From the NCBI RefSeq assembly GCF_001029285.1, contig NZ_LDZY01000009.1, positions 62,001 through 126,000 of the forward strand: a DNA stretch of 64,000 nt. The letters run 5' to 3'. Each line of letters opens with the position of its first letter. Positions within the stretch are counted from its first letter, which is position 1. Position numbers and translations under genes: made by a program. This document shows, in pieces, positions 62,969-64,000 of this stretch. Source of the stretch: Desulfosporosinus acididurans. GTDB lineage: Bacteria > Bacillota > Desulfitobacteriia > Desulfitobacteriales > Desulfitobacteriaceae. Under the pieces are notes generated by a model that was not told the DNA's origin, made no database searches, and saw only the letters and a program-made list of their open reading frames with translations.

Positions 62969-63277
62969 ATGAAATTAGATATTAGAGTTGGAGAAATTAT
63001 TAAGGCGGAAGTCTTTGAAAAGGCAAAAAAAACTGCTTACAAATTATTTATAGACTTCGGTGCAGAAATTGGTACAAAAAAATCAAGCGCTCAAATCACC
63101 GAATGCTATAGGATAGATGAACTTATTGGGAAACAAGTTTTAGGAGTGGTAAACTTCCCTCCAAGACAAATTGCAGATTTTATATCAGAAGTCTTAGTTT
63201 TAGGAGTTTATGCGAACCAAGGAGTTGTACTCATTCAGCCGGAAAAAGTAGTTCGTAAAGGTGATAAATTAGGATAA
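62969..63277 (+). CDS. csaA: CsaA-like tRNA-binding domain protein, start uncertain
   Basis: 102 residues, OB-fold tRNA-binding domain: MKLDIRVGEIIKAEVFEKAK, then the conserved SAQITECYRIDELIGKQVLG and VNFPPRQIADFISEVLVLG. CsaA is a small dimeric export-related chaperone. Normal proteins begin about six residues earlier (T-F-x-D-F-MKLDIRVG); here the codons for N-T-F-D-D-F lie just upstream in frame but behind a stop, with no start codon and no ribosome site. The gene may be poorly expressed or decaying. Confidence 0.78.
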   Translation: MKLDIRVGEIIKAEVFEKAKKTAYKLFIDFGAEIGTKKSSAQITECYRIDELIGKQVLGVVNFPPRQIADFISEVLVLGVYANQGVVLIQPEKVVRKGDKLG

Positions 63278-63540
63278 TGAACAATGTTAAAAAAATGCAC
63301 CTCAGAATTGCGAATACAAATAAACTCAAGTTACTTTATCATCTTGTTTTTTGCCACATCCTCGCCCGACACCAAATCCTCCCCCACGCACACTTCTACC
63401 TCGCTACCCTCATCCCCAAATCCCCATAAACACCAACCACCCGTCAACCTAGCGACCTCCTTCAATCCTGCAGGATGTCCTTACCTGTCGGATAACCGAA
63501 CCGGGAAGGCGAGCCGTATCAAAATAAAATTCGCCTAAAA
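63278..63540. other. C-rich region, no supported gene
   Basis: A Pro/Ser/Thr-rich plus-strand frame here looks artefactual. On the minus strand about 48 codons ending near 63335 read like the end of an acidic protein (LTGGWCLWGFGDEGSEVEV, then VCVGEDLVSGEDVAKNKMIK), but a stop precedes it. Possibly a remnant. Confidence 0.35.
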
Positions 63541-63576
63541 AAATAAGAAAACGCACCGAGGCGCGTTTTCTTATTT
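63541..63576. terminator. bidirectional intrinsic terminator
   Basis: AAATAAGAAAACGC pairs with GCGTTTTCTTATTT; on the minus strand it is followed by a run of T. A second hairpin TTTAAACAGT/ACTGTTTAAA (63583-63609) lies between it and the minus-strand gene. Confidence 0.85.
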
Positions 63577-63609
63577 GCAGATTTAAACAGTCTCCCAAAC
63601 TGTTTAAAC

Positions 63610-64000
63610 TTATTTTTTATATGCTTCTGCAAAAACTTTCGCAAAATCTTTGAGTTTGACTTTACCAAGATGGTAATCCGTGGCGCGGAGGCTAGCATAG
63701 AATTCGTCAGCGTTTTCTCCGGCGCAGTTCATTTGGACGAAGCGGTTGGCAGTGTCTTCGTGGAAGCCGATTTTTTTCATGTTTGCAGCGAGAGCTTCGA
63801 CAGGGATTTGTTGGTATTTGGCTTCGATTTCATTTTCAGCAAGAGCCTTGAGCCAATCGTTTCCTGTGCCCCAGTCGCTTACGACGAATTTCGCGCTTTT
63901 GCCCGCTTGGGTGTGGGAAATCAGGGCGTAAGCGACGTCCGCGATATCAACAGGGCTGACCCAGCCACGCGTGATGTCAGCTGAAACTGTGCTGAGGATG
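63610..64000 (-). CDS. NmrA-like / NAD(P)-binding protein, C-terminal part only
   Basis: The stop is at 63610-63612 and the frame is open to the window edge (130 codons). The fragment contains WVSPVDIADVAYALISHTQA, the typical position of the D-I-A motif of NmrA/atypical SDR proteins, then a helical C-terminal domain (IPVEALAANMKKIGFHEDTA). The Rossmann motif lies outside. It probably reduces or senses NAD(P)H-linked substrates; only the family is inferred. Confidence 0.7.
   Translation of the reverse strand, partial: ILSTVSADITRGWVSPVDIADVAYALISHTQAGKSAKFVVSDWGTGNDWLKALAENEIEAKYQQIPVEALAANMKKIGFHEDTANRFVQMNCAGENADEFYASLRATDYHLGKVKLKDFAKVFAEAYKK

Noticed and set aside
63284-63538. Pro/Ser/Thr-rich 84-codon frame
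   Set aside because: No ribosome site, low-complexity content from C-rich DNA; the minus strand reads more like coding remnant.

Overview
The window looks like the chromosome of a Gram-positive, spore-forming sulfate reducer, closest in style to Desulfosporosinus or another member of the Desulfitobacteriaceae/Peptococcaceae. The reasons are a dissimilatory sat-aprB-aprA block at the left edge, AT-rich intergenic DNA, strong AGGAGG ribosome sites, frequent TTG/GTG starts, Bacillota-type tellurite genes (YceG/TelA), a TPP riboswitch, a LtaS-type lipoteichoic acid synthase and a CydABDC oxygen-defence operon. The genus is an inference. No rRNA, tRNA or CRISPR array was seen.

Layout. 1-3408: end of sat, then aprB and aprA, closed by a terminator, with no qmo genes following. 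4.4-16.6 kb: an accessory island with a split chromate transporter (chrA1/chrA2), three enlarged universal stress proteins, three paralogues of an unrecognised ~208-residue protein, a TSUP anion transporter with a small membrane partner, a SulP transporter with STAS domain, and two tiny proteins. At least four copies of one promoter module (upstream dyad, TAGACA box, extended -10) punctuate this island; two of them lead only into decayed copies of the tiny-protein locus. 17-29.4 kb: M29 aminopeptidase, cupin, a tellurite/stress block (TerD-TerB fusion, YceG, TelA) interleaved with a DNA glycosylase-like protein, an EamA-type transporter and an ArsC-like protein, then a MarR regulator and an old-yellow-enzyme flavoprotein. 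29.6-36.4 kb: a type II topoisomerase pair (topoisomerase IV-like) and the LtaS-type synthase. 36.8-42.8 kb: cydA, cydB, cydD, cydC. 42.9-49.8 kb: rmuC, TPP riboswitch plus thiD, an SDR, a 0.9-kb non-coding stretch with two candidate structured RNAs, deoD, and small proteins. 50.5-54.8 kb: a Tat-exported molybdopterin oxidoreductase with its four-cluster ferredoxin subunit. 55-64 kb: a more GC-rich, gene-remnant-rich zone with two MFS transporters, a CitA/DcuS-type two-component system, fragments of PEP synthase, a GGDEF protein and malic enzyme, a CsaA-like gene without a good start, and the end of an NmrA-like gene.

A palindrome-rich dispersed repeat (about 120 bp short form, about 180 bp long form) occurs at least eleven times in both orientations between genes. 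Its hairpin ends resemble those of IS200/IS605-type elements, but no transposase is present here. Copies lie between the TPP riboswitch and thiD, between yceG and telA, and between the two subunits of the molybdoenzyme.

Working together: sat/aprBA activate and reduce sulfate; SulP and TSUP plausibly move sulfate, sulfite or similar anions; the USP and unknown paralogues share their neighbourhood and promoter type and may form an accessory stress or sulfur-anion system that I could not match to a described one. The Ter/Yce genes, the cytochrome bd operon and the flavoprotein suggest metal and oxygen stress handling.
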